Shown here: in pieces, positions 1 through 10,313 of the stretch
How positions within the stretch are numbered: position 1 is the first letter of the stretch
How the letters are laid out: the number at the start of each line of letters is the position of its first letter
NCBI GenBank assembly: GCA_018398765.1
Contig: JAHBMJ010000179.1
Span: 100,070-134,647 of the forward strand
Source of the DNA: Chromera velia
Taxonomy: Eukaryota > Sar > Chromeraceae
DNA length: 34,578 bases
Direction: 5' to 3'
Position numbers and translations under genes: made by a program
The notes under the pieces: generated by a model
Databases searched by the model: none
What the model was told of the DNA's origin: nothing
The model's input: the letters and a program-made list of their open reading frames with translations, nothing else

Positions 1-676
1 CCATTTTTGCAGGGAAGGCGACGGGCTGACGAATGCGCGTAGTGTGCGGGAGAAAGTTCTGCCTGGGAGGGAAGGTTTGGAACGGGGAGATGTCTTCTCT
101 GCAGAAGGCAGTGAGGGACCATGGAGAGGTCGTCAGGAGGAGCTCCTCGATCTGGCTAGAGGGATCAGGGAGCTAGGAGCTGTGGGGCGATGCACTCCGC
201 ATGACAAGTCAGTGAGTGAGGTGATTCGGATCAGCCCGGCTGGCGAAGGACAACAACGTCTTCGGCGTTCAACCGATCGCTCTGTTTCCTTCCCTGATCG
301 TTCCTTTCTTTCCTTCTTTCGGTCTTCCTTTCTTCTTTCCTTCTGTTCGTTCATTCAGGGACGAGCAGGGACGGCCGATGCCGAGGGGAGAGCTCTGTCT
401 CCGTGGTCCCTCCGTTTTCTCCGGGTACTTCCAGAACGAGGAGAAGATGAATTAAGGAAGCATTCGACAGCGACGGCTGGTTCCACACGGGGGATGTCGT
501 CAAGGTGTGTGCGTGTGTGTCTGTGAGAGAAAGAGAGAGCTGCATGGCTTCATCTGGTGACCTGCATTCACTCAGTCATAAACATACCATTTCGGTCTGG
601 GGATAGCTAGGCACTTTCAGAACAGTGGCAGCGCGGTCGAGTGCACATATTGGCTTCTCTGCTCGGTTTCTCTCTC

Positions 677-743
<67 letters not shown>

Positions 744-1758
744 CTACTCATCTGTTTGTTCGTGCTTGTGTGTCTGCGTATGTATGTCTGAGTGAGTAAT
801 CTGTGTGTGCACTTCTCTGATCATCGATCGCCCTCCTCCCCCGATCCCTCGCTCCCTCCCTCCCTCCCTCTGCAGGTTCCCTCACCCGAACGGCGCCTTC
901 CAGATCATCGACAGGGCGATTGAAGAACATCTTCAAGCTCGCACACGGAGAGTACATCGCCCCGGAGAAGACCGAAATCGTGTACGTGCAGGCCTCCAGC
1001 GTTGCACAGGCCTTCGTGTACGGCACCTCCACAGAGAGATTTCTTGCCGCGGTCGTTGTGCCTTCGGATGAGGGCGTGAGGGTCAGTCAGTCAGTCAATG
1101 AGTCAGAGAGAGGGGGAGACAGGCAAAGAGAAACTTTGCGCTATCAATTAGCGGGAGATGTTGAATGTCATTTTTTCCTTCCACATAGGCAGGCCCGCCC
1201 CTGACTCAGTCAGATCCGCCTTCGTGACCATAGCCAGTTTTTGGAATTGTATTGCTGCCCCTGTATTTTTTGCTGTCGACTGAGGAAACGTGTGTACAGG
1301 AATTTGTGCACATGCTTCAGGGCTGTTGGGTCCCTCTCTGCACCTTCGCAAACTGCTCGATTTGCGTGCGCCTTTTCTTTTGCTGGTGATGGCCAACTTT
1401 TGCCACAAGTCTGTGTGTTATTCGTAGGAGATATATTGTTATATTTCCCTTCCTCTGACTCGATCGATGGATCAGGCTTTCGCTGAGAAGACAGGCAAGC
1501 CGCGTGACATGAATTAAGGCTTTGTGCGCGGACGATCGAGGAGTTCAAGGAGGAGGGGGTAGAGGAGATGAACGCGGCCGGGAAGGCAAACAAGCTGAAT
1601 GGAATGGAATGGAATTCGGGAAGGAGGTCACGCTCTGGCCCGAGCCCTTCACTGTGGAGAAAGATCTGTTGACCCCCTCTTTCAAGCTGAAGAGGCTCCA
1701 GGCAAACACGGTCTTCCAGAAGCAAATTGCGGAAATGTACGCAAAACTGAACAAGTGA
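1..1758 (+). CDS. Long-chain acyl-CoA synthetase, C-terminal exons (5' end outside window; frame interrupted)
   Basis: Activates long-chain fatty acids to acyl-CoA with ATP. Three exons are supported: 359-506, 876-1075 and 1476-1758 (TGA stop). Exon 359-506 carries [20 protein letters not shown] and [10 protein letters not shown], the AMP-binding signature with the ribose-binding Asp. Exon 876-1075 carries [11 protein letters not shown], then [16 protein letters not shown], the hinge region. Exon 1476-1758 carries [13 protein letters not shown] and [10 protein letters not shown], the conserved ACSL C-terminus. Introns are 507-875 and 1076-1475. A possible earlier exon begins at 13 (EGDGLT, compare the family's GYGLTE), but 13-358 is not resolved. 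Oddity: the motifs are not in one frame. Extra bases sit at 450-453 (AATT), 919-922 (ATTG), 1512-1515 (AATT), 1534-1537 (GATC) and 1604-1608 (a GGAAT repeat unit). Removing them restores the family alignment. It may be a young pseudogene, an assembly error or a recoded gene. The family assignment is firm; functionality is open. Confidence 0.8.
670..741. repeat. (CT)n then (GT)n microsatellite in ACSL intron
   Basis: About 43 bases of CT dinucleotides run straight into about 29 bases of TG dinucleotides. It lies inside the intron upstream of the acceptor at 875, which is itself preceded by repeated CCCT units. It probably supplies a polypyrimidine tract as well as being a simple repeat. Confidence 0.9.
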
Positions 1759-2540
1759 TCAGAGACGGGAGAATGCAGGGGAAGGGGTGGGGACCTGTGA
1801 AAGAAAGTGAAGCCTGGTCGTGGGAATAAAGAGAAGTGGGTTACGTTGAAAGGTTTCGATCGATCTCTGTCTGTGTGAACGTGCATGTCCTCTGCACGGG
1901 TTCAACGACCTCGAGCACTTCTCGGGGGATGAGAGAGGAGGGAGTCTGAAGAAGTTAGAGCATGCAATTTTTGTGTTTGAAAAAATGGGACCCATGCCCA
2001 ACTGCCTTTAGTTCTGCATTTTGGCTTCCATTTTCCCGCCGTACTAGCCGCCGTCTCATTACTTTTTCTGATAGATCGAGTGGTAGATTGATCGGTGGTA
2101 AATCCATGGTGCAGCGTCAAAGCAGTTTGCTCACATGCATTGGTTGTTGTTGACGAAGTAGTTCGGAGGTACGGTGAGGTCTAAGGTGAGGTTTTGGGTC
2201 ATGAAAAAAAAGAAGCGTAATGTGTAAAGCACGTCACATGCAAAGGCTTAGGCCGCGTGTGTGCAACAAAGAAGTTGATTGAAAACGGCCTGGAAGAGAT
2301 TCCGGGCGGGCCGCGGGGTGTGGTCTGAGCCTCAGCGATGGGGCACACCCCCATGCCGTTTGCGGGGCGGGGCCCGCAGCGGGGGCGACCTCTATAAGAC
2401 AAAACGGCGACAGTGCTCAAGGGCACCACTAAATCACTTATCACTTAATTCAGACTGACAACCAAAAAACGTTTGATGATAATTAAATTTTGATCTAGCT
2501 AGCGTTTGGTTAATTTAACAATAAAAAAAAATGTGATCTG
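1759..2540. other. ACSL 3' flank and GC-rich block, no gene seen
   Basis: No protein motif is visible on either strand. About 2300-2390 is strikingly GC-rich and includes a short GCGGG...CCCGC inverted pair near 2360-2375. The DNA then turns AT-rich (about 2430-2540) up to the retrotransposon stub. The GC-rich block does not match a tRNA (no B-box) or an rRNA that I recognise. Confidence 0.6.
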
Positions 2541-2998
2541 TTATAGTGTCATGTCCCCTCGCGTATGATCAAAGATGAGGTTCATGTCCTGACGGAGTGT
2601 AAGAACACAGAAAAGGAACGGAACAGGCTGAAAGAACTGTACGAAATTGCGAAGCAGAGAGCGCTCATTGACATAAGAATACAGATTGCACAACGCGTTG
2701 CAGGTGTAACCGAGAGGGGCACTTCTGATAATGAGAAGAAAATGAAGGATATGGTGTTGCTGTTGTGCACAATCCTGCCTAAAAGCGGTTCCAAAGCTAT
2801 AGCCGACTGTTTCAAGAAGATCCATTCTGTCGATAAGGCAAGTTGAGGCGAATCAATCTGACTGGCATGCAGGCTTTGATCCTCACCCCCCCCCCCCTAT
2901 GAATGTGTGCTCTGGGTTGTCCTTAAAGCCTTGTTAGTGGCTTGGGATTTGGCGTCGCTAAATCTAAGATTTAACCCTCAATCATCATCATCATCAGC
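2541..2998 (+). mobile_element. Non-LTR retrotransposon (LINE), 5'-truncated 3' end
   Basis: An open frame from about 2541 to a TGA at 2844-2846 encodes a stretch with DEVHVLTECKNTEKERNRLK. This resembles the short Cys/His segment with 'DE.H.L..C' found at the C-terminus of reverse-transcriptase proteins of LINE-type elements. About 150 bases of 3' untranslated sequence follow, ending in a (TCA)n tail at about 2980-2997, a 3' simple-repeat tail typical of some LINE clades. The RT and endonuclease domains are absent, so this is a 5'-truncated insertion. I could not identify target-site duplications. The clade cannot be assigned from so short a piece. The last ~100 residues have no internal break, which suggests a fairly recent insertion. 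Confidence 0.65.
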
Positions 2999-3800
2999 AC
3001 TTCACACTAATTATTTTTTATAATACTAGTGATAATCTAGGAAATATACCAGGAGATAAATGAGTTTCATGTAATAATTTACTAATAAATCGATATATAA
3101 TACTTTGATTGATTGATTGATTGATATGTTCCGCCCTAGGGCCTTCTCGCTATGTCTATCTGTCGACTTTAATCGTTCTATGTCATGCCAGTCTAGATGT
3201 CAGTGATCGAATGTCATAAGCTTGGTCCAACTTAAGTCATTAGAGATCACCTCATCAAGCTTTACACCCTCAGACATCGTCAGGATTTGGAATGATCACA
3301 TTGTGTACTGTCGGTATTATGCATGCAACTTACACTTATACAAACTTGCAGCACACCTACACATGTATGACATGCGGGCTGGCACTAGGCTTTTCGAAGA
3401 TGAAAGCCTTCTGTGTCCTGTTTCTTGCTCTCAGGCTGCATCTATACGCGTCGGAAGCGAAGGCAGGAGACCGCCAGGTCCACCAACACGACGTTCGTGG
3501 ATGGAAATCGATCGATCGGTCTCTCAAACCCCTCTTTCTCTGTGTCGCTTTGCCAGTGCCTCTCTTCTGAAAGTCATTGTTAGACTAGTTGCTTGCACAG
3601 TTTGCATCGAGTCATCGCCATCTCCCTACCGCTCACCATCGAATGGACTCTGCACACTCTCTCGGCCAGGCTCCCTCGACTTTTTTGCCTTGGTTGTTTT
3701 TGGATCTGTCTTCTGCTGAGGGGCTCACATGACGAATCAATGAAGTCTTTCTGCACAAGCTACCAGTCTCCGACGAAGGCAACAAAATAAAGAAAGACGC
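2999..3800. other. Intergenic, AT-rich then mixed; no gene seen
   Basis: About 3000-3105 is AT-rich and ends in a (TTGA)n microsatellite at 3106-3125. An open frame at 3222-3719 has no recognisable motif and a composition like translated spacer, so I do not call it a gene. A perfect TGCATGCA lies at 3320-3327. Confidence 0.55.
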
Positions 3801-6800
3801 AAGCAAACCGATCCAACCTTATTGAGGTGCATTGAAAGGGAACAAGAGACAGATGAGCCGCCTGCCCGCTCTTGCTACAACAACTGGATTGTTCGTATCG
3901 GGTGTGTGGTGTGAGTCAGCGGTCGATTGAAGTTGTACATTAGTGAGGGACGTAGGAGTGGAAATTAAGGGAGCTCGGATTTGTGTGTGAGTTTTCAGTG
4001 CCCTCACCTTCAAATAGCGAAAGGAGAAAAAAGGCAAACCGACAGATGCTGGAAGAAAGGAATGAAGGAAGACGAAGGAAAGGATGTGGGTCAAGCAGCC
4101 CGTCAGCACAGCACATCACATCACGCCACAGCGACAAAATGAAGAGAAGAGAAGAGAAGAAAACAGGCATGCATACGAAGAAACATGCAGAGAGTGAAGA
4201 GAGAGTCGACCGAAAGGAGCCCTCCCCCCCGGCGCTTCGCTTCTCGGCCGGGTATCTCCATCCGTTTCGTCCGTCCCTTCCTGTCTGAACTAACTATACA
4301 AAACCACAGCTGCTGACAAAAACCACGCAAGCTCTGGAGTACCTCTGTGTCCCTAAGGTCGGATTTCAGAGGATCGAGTGGTGTAGAAAGGGAGAAGTCA
4401 CTGGATGCGAGCTCAGGGAGGTAACTCTTTCTTTCAGGCTTTCTCTCTTTCTCTTCTTCTCGATTGTCACAAACGAATCCACGAATAGAATGGAATGGTT
4501 AGAGGAAGGAAGCATGCATTCTCTTCCTCCCTCCCTCCCTGCCTCAATCTCCACGCTGGCCTGACTTCTCTTCGGTTCTCTCAGTTCTTTTTTTCTTCTT
4601 TCGTTCTTTTGATGATCTCTTTCTAGGACTGAACAGACAAAGAGAAGAAAAGGAGCGCGTGCGCTTCAACAGAGTGAAATTTTTCTTTCGTTGGTGGATC
4701 GTCCTTCCTCTCGCCCCTTTTCTGTCTGCTCTTCCCTGTTTAGTCCCTCGAAGGAATCTTCATTCCGATACCCCTCCTCGAATTTCCTCATGGCTCGCTA
4801 TCGTCGAAATAAATGGAGGATTGAGTGACCATTTTGAATTTGCTTCTAAGAGAAAGGCAACATCCACCCCTGCCTGCCTCCTACACAAAGGGACCTCACT
4901 TTGAATTTTTCTAAAATCACGGATGAAAAAACAGACATGCAGAAACGTCTCACTGGTCGTCTCGTTCCTCGGAGTCTGCCGCCTTTTCTTGCTTTCTCCG
5001 CCCCACTTGCACGTCTTTATTGAACTTTCTCCCCCTCCTTCTGCAAAACCTGCATGCCACAGTCCTCTGCATTCTTTTCCTTCCACTTTCTGCTTTTCTG
5101 TTTCTCGATTTCGCCAAAGACAAACTCCCTGGCTGAAATGAATTTTTGCTTCCGTCCTCACTACCGGCAGGGCAGCGTTCTCTCCAGACAGACGCAGAGA
5201 CAAAGCGAGAGACAGGCAGAGACAACCATTTCACTCAAACCACCTGAAAGCATGCCTGCCTGCCTGCCTATCAAAGTCATGAAAGACAAAAGGATGACGA
5301 ACGGAAACAAAAATCGCACACACGATGTGCGAAAGAGGAGTACAGAAAGAAGATAAGAAGAGAGGAAGAGAGTTGGGAACGCAGGGACACACACAAAGTT
5401 CGCATGCCGCATCTATCTATCCACCCTGACGCACACATGCGTGCATGGCCCTTCGCTTCCCTTCCGCTCTTTCTTCCTTCCTTCCTGCAGTGGATCGAAT
5501 TGATTTCCTTCCGTCTGACATTGCCATTTTATTCATTCCTTCTTTCATTCGTGCATTCACTTGCCTGCATGCAAGACAAGCAAAACGAGCTGCCAGGAGA
5601 GACCAATACACCCTCTCTCCCTCCTCTCTCTCCACCGCCATACAATCTCACACCCACCGTCCTTTTCAAAGAACAATCCCTCGACTTGAATCAACCAACT
5701 CCTCCCCCCTCTTCCCTACCCAGTCCTCCCCTCTGCATGCCTGAAGATAGATGGACAGACAGAAAGCGAACAATCAAGGATCTGGGTGGGTGAAACAAAC
5801 ACACAAAATCACCAGCAGCAAGTCCATCAATGCCTTCTTTTGTGCCTTTCTTCCCCCTACCCTCTCCCTTCCCCTTCTTCCTTCATTCGCCCACCAGAGA
5901 GCGCAGTCGTGAATCGACCGGCTCGCTTAAAGAAAGAAAAAAGGAAAGGAGAGAGAACTACAACAAAGCGGATCGTCGTCTCCGATCCCAACGCGAAAGT
6001 GCCCACCCACCGCCGTTCCCTTCCCTTCCCTACCCTCTGTCAGTTGAATTATTCACAACAGGTTTGCTTCTCTCGGCCTTTATTGCAGGGAGGGAAAAAG
6101 AGAGGCAGGCAGGCAGAAAGAAAGAAAGAAAACATCTCAGAGCCAGCCTCCAGGTTTGGATCCCCTCGATTCATTTTTCGTCCATTACCGTCGAGGCGAG
6201 ACAGGACAACACTCCCTTCCTTCTTTTTACACGCGGTCTCTGTCTCATTCACAGTCTCATCTTCTTTTCGTCCCACAGTAGCACTTCCTTTCTTCCGTTC
6301 CCCCGCCCCGGGAGGCCTCTTGCCAGATTGCAAACAAAAAAATGCAAGCACACCCGAAGAGCACCCACACATGAACGAGAAGATCCATCGAAGGCGAGGG
6401 AAACCAACCGAAGCGAGACGTTCGCACTCACTTACTCACTATGGTCGTTTGGGAAGGATAGAAGGGGACCCTGCCAGGCATGCAGCCAGAAGGCGAAACC
6501 CGAAAAGAACCCTCGGCCCAGCACCCGGAGAGGGTGGCAGGGAACGGTAGAAGAATAAGGGGAGAGAGAAAGAGACAAATGAGTGTTTTCACAATCAATA
6601 CATGGACAGGCATGAAAACAAAAGCAGGAAGGCACTTTAAAGAACGAGGGGGGGGAGGGAGAAGCGAAGGAAGGAAAAACTGAATCAGTCAGTCAGTCTT
6701 CGACCTTCTGATCGGATAGGTCTCTCTCTCACCCTCCTTTTCCTTTCACTGTTGCTGAAGAGCGAGTGAGTCAGAGCACAAAAGACAACGTCTCCATCAG

Positions 6801-8032
6801 CCACGTCCCAGATGGAAACGGCCGCCTTCTCCGTCGCCCCTCACGCCTCATCTTTCTCTTCCTCCTCCCTGTTCGGTTCTCTCAACTCAAGTGGAAGGAA
6901 GGAAGGGCACTTTCGTTCTTTCGCTCTCTTATTTTCTTATGGGTTTGCATCTGTGGGTGCATAGGTATTCGATCAGACCGTCCCTCCGATAGACTCAGTC
7001 AGGTTCTACTTATGTTGGTGTTTGGTTTTTTCTTCATGTAGCCCCCCCCCTAATGATGGATGATCGAATGAATTTGATTGAGGATGGGGATTGTCGACTG
7101 TTTCTTCGATCGTTCTTTCCCCCTTCCGTTTGATGATGAAACCCCCTGACCGACTGACTGCCAAGACGAAAGAGAAGACGGGAAGGGAAGGGAAGAGAAG
7201 AGAAGGAATTTACTCACACTGTCGGAAGGAAGCAAAACACAATTCAGTCACGTCCAGTACCGAATCAACACACACAACTTCCTTATGCAAGGCCGATGGA
7301 TGGCTCGGCTCCTCCACGAACGAATGAACGAACAGTCACGTGCATGACGAAAGAAACGCATGCATGCACCGTTGGCAGAGAGAGAGAGAGGGAGAGAAGA
7401 GCCAGAAAGAAGGGATAGGGTGAGAGAGAGAAGGAAGAGCCAAAATTTCTGTTGCCAAGTACGCACATGCAGGGGGGAACAAAGAGAGGATGCCACTTTC
7501 GTCCTGGTCTCCTGATGGCCCGAGACGGACAGAGAGAAAAGAGAAGGCCGGCCAGAGAGACAGTCTTCCTTCCTTCTAGCCCTCTCGCTGTTTATTAGTC
7601 ATGTCAGACGGCACTCACTCTCTCATCCGTCAGCTCTTGTTCGTTCGATTCGTTTTGCTGAGGGACGGCAAGACAGAGTGGTAGAGAGAAAAAGAAAACC
7701 ATCGTCCTTCTCCCTCCGTCTTGAAAGCTCCTTATTCGTTATTCATCTTCCGAGCCCCGTTCAGCTTCTCTCCCCAAGCGCACAGGCAGGACAGACACTC
7801 GTCCCTTCCATTCAGGAAAGAGAAAAGAGAAAGGAGAGGAAAGGGTGGACACACACGCCTCAACGTTTCTTCATTTCGTTGGAAGAACATTCATTCGCGC
7901 ACTCACAGACTCTCACGGTCACGAACACATTCATGAAGTCACTCGTGAGTGCACAGAGCACCAACGAACCAAACACCCTCCCGCCCCATTTCCTACACCC
8001 CCCCAATGCACTCATGCCTTCTGTCCGTCTCC
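3801..8032. other. Long purine/pyrimidine-biased spacer, no supportable gene
   Basis: Alternating blocks rich in GA or CT on the plus strand (GGAAG, CTTCC, AGAGAG runs). Stops are scarce in such sequence, so long frames appear by composition: two overlapping plus-strand frames of about 250 codons share about 5786-6558, and both read as Arg/Lys/Ser/Pro-rich low-complexity protein without domains. TGCATGCA occurs at 5566-5573 and 7361-7368. Part of the region below 8033 is probably the 3' untranslated region of the minus-strand gene, and the start may hold distal ACSL 3' sequence. I see no RNA gene. Confidence 0.5.
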
Positions 8033-10313
8033 TCACATAAGAGGAGCGTTGGGGTCGATCGGCTTGTCCACACTTCCTGCCTCTGCCCCTGCCCCAGAGC
8101 CAGACGCACCGATCCCCATCATGGGGTAGGAGGGGGACCCGGGGTTCAGCCCCTCACGGGGGGAGGCGTCCACATTGCCGGAGGCAGCGGCACCGGAAGA
8201 CGGCTGCACGGAAGTTCTGCTGCCAGCAGCATCTCCCACGTCCTCATTCTCGGTTGTTGGCTGTGCCTGCATCTGCACAGCACCCTCAGCGGCTGCAGAC
8301 GCAGCAGAGGCACCCCCCGCCTTCTCGACTGCGGCAGCAGCAGAGGCGGATGCGGATGCTGAGGCTGACGCGTTCTCTTGGACTGGGGATTCGGGAAGGG
8401 AATTGGCAGCACGGGGCTCCTCATCGAGATCTTCGGATGTCGGGTCGGGGTGGTCTGCGGCCTCTGCGAGTTCTCTCTCTCTGTGAGACTCGGCCATGGC
8501 GGTGTGGTAGGCATGGTGAGCTGCCTGGGCCTGACTGAGACCTTGGCCGCCATCAGAGGCGTCGTCTCCGAAGTGGGACCCCCACTCTCCATCGTCGTCA
8601 TAGTCCCCATCGTCGTCTACACCCATGTCCCCGGGGCCCGCACCCGGACGGGGACGCTTCCTGTACCTCTGTCGGTGCGCGGTTCTGTCGTTGTGCTGAC
8701 GTTGGAGGGACTGGATCTCTCTCTCAAGTCCGCAGGCCTGCACTCATTCAAAAGGGGGTGAGGGGCAGGTAGGGAGGTCTGTAGGGAGTCTGACACGGAG
8801 CTGGGAAGGGAACGAGCAGGAGTGTGAAAGAGGAAGGGAAGTCAAACAGAAACCAGATAACGAAGACGGAGCGAGGAAGGCATGAAACAAAACAGAAAGA
8901 AGGGAGATTCGCTTTGTACGTTTTCTATTATTTTCATGCTTTTCTTTCTCCCGTGTGTCCTCATTTCCCACCCACCTACCGACCTGGGCCATCTGGAGGA
9001 GCTCTTGGAGTTTCGCGTACTTGATTTGGCCGATCTGCATGACCTTCTCCTTGCAGATAGGGTCTGTCTTGCAGCGGTGAGAGAGCATGGTCTTGAGGGC
9101 GGCACGACCGGTTTCTCCGATGCTCACGTTGAAGGCATCGCGGAGGACGCCGGTGAGGTGGATGTGTGCCACTGGGGACCCGGAAGGGCCCCTGTGGATG
9201 TGCTCATGGTGATGGTGGGCAGAGGGGGAACCGGGTGGATGTCGGGTAGCCTTCTTGGCGCCCTTTGCGCGGGTCTGCAGGCAAGCAGGGAGGCAGGCAG
9301 ACAGAGGGAGAGGACTCGGACAAGTGAAGTTGGGCTAGGTCAGGTCAGGTCAGGAGAGGTGCGTGCATGGAAGTGAAGGTCGAGCAACAGCATCCCGAGG
9401 GTAGCAAAAAGGAAGGAAGAGAAAGCCAGAGGAGGGACGAAGGGGAAACGCAACACCATTTGTAGAACACAAAAAGAGGGAAATTCTTTCATATAGGCAT
9501 TCCTTGCTACCGTCTTGGCTGCTTTTGTCTCTCTAAACTGACCGTAGGCTTGGAAGCAGACACGTTGTGGGCGTGGGCGTTGGCCATGGAGGGAGAGCCC
9601 GCGGGCATTCCCCGTCCCTCAGGAACGTACGCAGGGCCTCCCTGGAGGTTTTCCTCCTCTGGGGAGGCGTGCATGGGTGCACCACGAGCCTCGGCGTAGC
9701 GGAGGATTCTCTTCATCTGTTCAGTGAGGGAAATGCCGAGACCCTCGGGACGGTCGGCCTCTCCCGCACCGCCCATCGTCTCGTCTCCTCCATCTGTTGC
9801 GGCGTTGTCTCCTTCCACTTCTGTGCCATCTGCCTTCTTCTTCTTCAACGTACGCTTGGTCTTGGCGTCCTGCACGGTTGGCTGAGCAAGAGCAGCGGCG
9901 TTGTGGGGCTCTCTGAGTGACCTCTCGAGGAAGTGGAGAATCAGGGCGTCCTTCTCTGCAGCGGTGATGAGGCCATTCTGGAAGAGAGAGCAGATGGCTG
10001 CAGCACTCTTCACTTTGACGGGCTCCCCAGCAACAAAGTCGAGGAGAGCGGAGTGGCAGAAGTGAAGAATCTGCTCATTGGGGAAATGGTAGGCCAAGTT
10101 CATGAGGTTCAGATTCACCCAGTTGAACAGGCCATCCACGTCCGTATTCTGAAGGTCGATGTAACTCATGAGGTGGTTCAACTCAACAGTCACGTGTTTC
10201 TGGTGGAGGTTGTGCTGCGCACTGTTGGGAGGGTATCCGAGGCCTCTAGTGATCTCATCAATCTCCACTTTCTCTCCGCCAGGAGCGGGTGCAGCAGGTT
10301 GTTCAGTCGCCAT
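8033..10313 (-). CDS. Unrecognised 588-aa protein, three exons
   Basis: I do not recognise the family. Exons on the minus strand: 10313-9543 (257 codons, ATG at 10313-10311, MATEQPAAPAP), 9274-8984 (97 codons) and 8737-8033 (234 codons plus TGA). Introns of 268 and 246 nt begin GTCAGT and GTCGGT and end CTGCAG and GTGCAG; both are phase 0. Residues ~15-155 look globular, with helix-rich segments (HLMSYIDLQNTDVDGLFNWV; SAAAICSLFQNGLITAAEKD). A basic stretch (KTKRTLKKKK) and acidic/Gly-rich linkers follow. Exon 2 opens with a His-rich tract (HHHHEH) and a second conserved-looking block with HLTGVLRDAFNVSIGE and CKTDPICKEK. The C-terminal ~200 residues are acidic, then Ala/Ser/Gly-rich and probably disordered. 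No signal peptide or membrane segment is seen. It is divergent from the CCCH gene upstream. Exon structure is well supported; function is unknown. Confidence 0.8.

Noticed and set aside
44-526. 160-codon plus-strand frame across the ACSL start of window
   Set aside because: Reads through intron sequence and the wrong frame of the exon with RGELCLRGP; only its first residues may touch a real exon.
2300-2400. Possible structured RNA in the GC-rich block
   Set aside because: No tRNA A/B box and no recognisable rRNA, snRNA or snoRNA signature; short stems are expected from GC content.
3222-3719. 165-codon plus-strand frame
   Set aside because: No recognisable domain, no upstream signals, spacer-like composition.
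5786-6558. Two overlapping plus-strand frames of about 250 codons
   Set aside because: Both are open at once because the DNA is stop-poor; translations are low-complexity with no motif.
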